Shown here piece after piece: positions 5,791-6,563 of a stretch of 6,563 nucleotides of DNA. Numbering within the stretch: the first letter of the stretch is position 1; every line of letters starts with the position of its first letter. The translations under genes and the position numbers were made by a program. Origin of the DNA: Actinomycetota bacterium (lineage in GTDB: Bacteria > Actinomycetota > Thermoleophilia > Solirubrobacterales > Solirubrobacteraceae); contig WLNV01000087.1 in NCBI GenBank assembly GCA_009699615.1, forward strand, positions 1-6,563, written 5' to 3'. Below the pieces are notes generated by a model. The model ran no database searches, was not told where the DNA came from, and worked only from the letters and a program-made list of their open reading frames with translations.

Positions 5791-5941
5791 CACTTTCCGC
5801 CCACGAGGTGAGCCGGTAAACAACGTCGTCATAACATCGCCGTCTAGGGGCGATTGGTGAGCGATTCCGGCGAGTCGGAGCACGCTTTCGCGCAAGAGTG
5901 CGTGACGGCCGCGCGGTAGCGGCTTCGTTGCTTCAGGGCCC

Positions 5942-5967
5942 AAGGCCCAAGGGTTCGTTGGGTCCTT
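5942..5967. other. Strong hairpin in the divergent intergenic region
   Basis: AAGGCCCAA (5942-5950) pairs with TTGGG (5958-5962) and CCTT (5964-5967). Nine base pairs are interrupted by one bulged T (5963), with loop GGGTTCG. The loop resembles a tRNA T-loop, but no tRNA fits around it. It could be part of a structured leader of the plus-strand gene at 6078, an operator, or a transcription barrier between divergent promoters. Confidence 0.45.
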
Positions 5968-6003
5968 CGCTGCCATACGACGAAGCTAGAACCCTGTTTA
6001 GAG

Positions 6004-6028
6004 CCCGCCTTCTGCCTGGGAGGGCGGG
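6004..6028. other. GC-rich hairpin CCCGCC/GGCGGG upstream of the 6078 gene
   Basis: CCCGCC (6004-6009) and GGCGGG (6023-6028) form six GC pairs. The stem is extended inward by a T·G wobble (6010/6022) and a T-A pair (6011/6021), leaving a 9-nt loop. It ends 3 nt before the possible -10 element TAAGGT, so it covers the -35 region of that promoter. Operator or structured leader are both possible. Confidence 0.35.
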
Positions 6029-6031
6029 TGG

Positions 6032-6037
6032 TAAGGT
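6032..6037 (+). promoter_or_regulatory. Possible -10 element TAAGGT upstream of the 6078 gene
   Basis: TAAGGT fits TANNNT but lies 40 nt before the ATG, so the mRNA would have a leader of about 34 nt, unlike the other genes here. The following CGAGCCG echoes the GAGCCG beside the starts at 74 and 3185. No -35 is evident. This is the weakest promoter call in the window. Confidence 0.25.
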
Positions 6038-6077
6038 CGAGCCGCTTGGCGTCGCTGCCCAACAACAGATCGGTTTG

Positions 6078-6563
6078 ATGATGAGAATGATCAGGATTAC
6101 GACCCCGCTTGTTGCTGCCGCGCTCTGCGTGATCGGGGCCGCTGCAATGGCGCCCGCCGCTTCAGCCGCCGCGGCGCCTTCGGACTGCGCGTGGCCTGTT
6201 GAGACGACGCCCACGACCAGCAACGTCTTCTACCCCGATTCGAACTCGACCTACTGGACAACCCCATACCGAGCGACTAGCGGCACGCGCATCTATCTGC
6301 GTGGGAAGTACCCGTCGGCGCGCTTCTTCTCGATCACCGCATACGACAACAGCACGCAGCCGTACTCCGTCCGCGGCGTCTCATCATCGTTGACCGATTA
6401 CGAGATCGCGCCGTCCAGCGGCAGCAACCCATGGAGCCCAGCTTCCAGTGCGACAGCCAGCGGCCGTTACGAAATTACGCTGCGCTCGTTGACGTCGAGC
6501 GGCGGCGTGACCGGCTCGCTTCGCAACACGCTGCCGATCCTGCCTGCCAAGCCGGTCGCGGGG
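6078..6563 (+). CDS. Secreted protein of uncharacterised NxxYPDxNxTYW family, N-terminal 162 residues (open at the right edge)
   Basis: The frame from ATG 6078 stays open to the last base, so the gene is truncated by the window. Residues 1-30 are a signal peptide (basic MMRMIR, core LVAAALCVIGAAAMAPA, cleavage likely near A-S-A). The mature part has NVFYPDSNSTYWTTPY (49-64), GTRIYLRGKYPSARFFSITAYD (69-90) and SLTDYEIAPSSGSNPW (104-119). The strand-forming RGxYPxARFFSxxxYD block followed by L-D/T-Y-I-x-P-G-S-NPF/W is shared, from memory, by uncharacterised secreted proteins of Actinobacteria and somewhat resembles DUF1214-type domains. No function is established and no catalytic motif is visible in this half. 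ATGs at 6078, 6081 and 6087 are all in frame; 6087 is preceded by GATGAGA, a weak ribosome-binding match, so the exact start is uncertain by up to three codons. The final domain content is unknown. Confidence 0.85.
   Translation, partial: MMRMIRITTPLVAAALCVIGAAAMAPAASAAAAPSDCAWPVETTPTTSNVFYPDSNSTYWTTPYRATSGTRIYLRGKYPSARFFSITAYDNSTQPYSVRGVSSSLTDYEIAPSSGSNPWSPASSATASGRYEITLRSLTSSGGVTGSLRNTLPILPAKPVAG

Larger units (their letters stand above)
5776..6077. other. 302-bp divergent intergenic region rich in hairpins; no convincing gene
   Basis: It separates the minus-strand start at 5775 from the plus-strand start at 6078. It holds the TAGGCT hexamer (5785-5790, minus), a plus-strand TAACAT (5832-5837) resembling a -10, and four inverted repeats. 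These are CGCA/TGCG (5891-5902), GCCGC/GCGGC (5908-5923), a bulged 9-bp stem (5942-5967) and CCCGCC/GGCGGG (6004-6028). I match no known riboswitch, tRNA or small RNA family. A GTG-started 20-codon frame (5857-5919) with AGGGG eight bases upstream is noted but unproven. Confidence 0.5.

Noticed and set aside
5857..5919. Short GTG-initiated gene with AGGGG upstream
   Set aside because: Twenty codons, no similarity or compositional support; kept only as a possible upstream frame in a finding, not called as a gene.
5940..5970. tRNA gene suggested by the GGGTTCG loop
   Set aside because: The stem-loop does not have the 5-bp T-arm and 7-nt GTTCRAN loop in register, and no acceptor, D or anticodon arm can be placed around it.

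Overview
This is a GC-rich bacterial window with dense genes of actinobacterial character. The protein set (a DUF2252 kinase-fold protein, a CinY-like secreted protein, a secreted protein with a thrombospondin-3-type calcium-loop linker, and a secreted protein with a NxxYPDxNxTYW signature) best fits Actinomycetota, most likely Thermoleophilia/Solirubrobacterales. That placement is inferred from family content and composition; there is no rRNA or other taxonomic marker here.

Layout: (1) 1-74, minus: only the N-terminus of a secreted protein, running off the left edge. (2) 75-181: a divergent intergenic region with a promoter-like hexamer for each flanking gene. (3) 182-1585, plus: a complete DUF2252 protein, the only gene without a signal peptide. 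(4) 1586-1610: a convergent gap; an imperfect hairpin pairs the two stop codons with each other. (5) 1611-3185, 3208-3945 and 4063-5775: three consecutive minus-strand genes, all for secreted proteins. They are a CinY-like predicted phospholipase C/P1-nuclease-fold protein with an extra C-terminal disulfide domain, a 245-residue secreted protein of unknown function, and a 570-residue secreted protein with an (Asn-Gly-Gly)n linker and calcium-binding DxDxDG loops. The 117-bp gap 3946-4062 holds three compact GC-rich hairpins. (6) 5776-6077: a 302-bp divergent intergenic region with several hairpins. (7) 6078-6563, plus: the N-terminal 162 residues of another secreted protein, open at the right edge.

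Five of the six genes encode predicted exported proteins, so the locus looks like a cell-surface/secretome block. Each secreted gene carries its own start-proximal signal, and only 3208-3945 and 1611-3185 are close enough for read-through. The most coherent unlabelled signal is at the starts. Five of six genes have a TAGNNT hexamer ending 6 to 10 nt before the start codon and no convincing Shine-Dalgarno sequence. This is what leaderless or near-leaderless transcription from an actinobacterial TANNNT -10 element looks like. Two of the starts (genes at 74 and 3185) share nearly the same 15-mer, TAG(G/C)TT(G/A)AGCCGATG.

I see no mobile element, CRISPR array, tRNA, rRNA or recognisable riboswitch. 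I cannot show a wholly new system. The best candidates for novelty are the CinY-like fusion protein, the calcium-loop surface protein, the structured 302-bp region and the shared leaderless promoter pattern.
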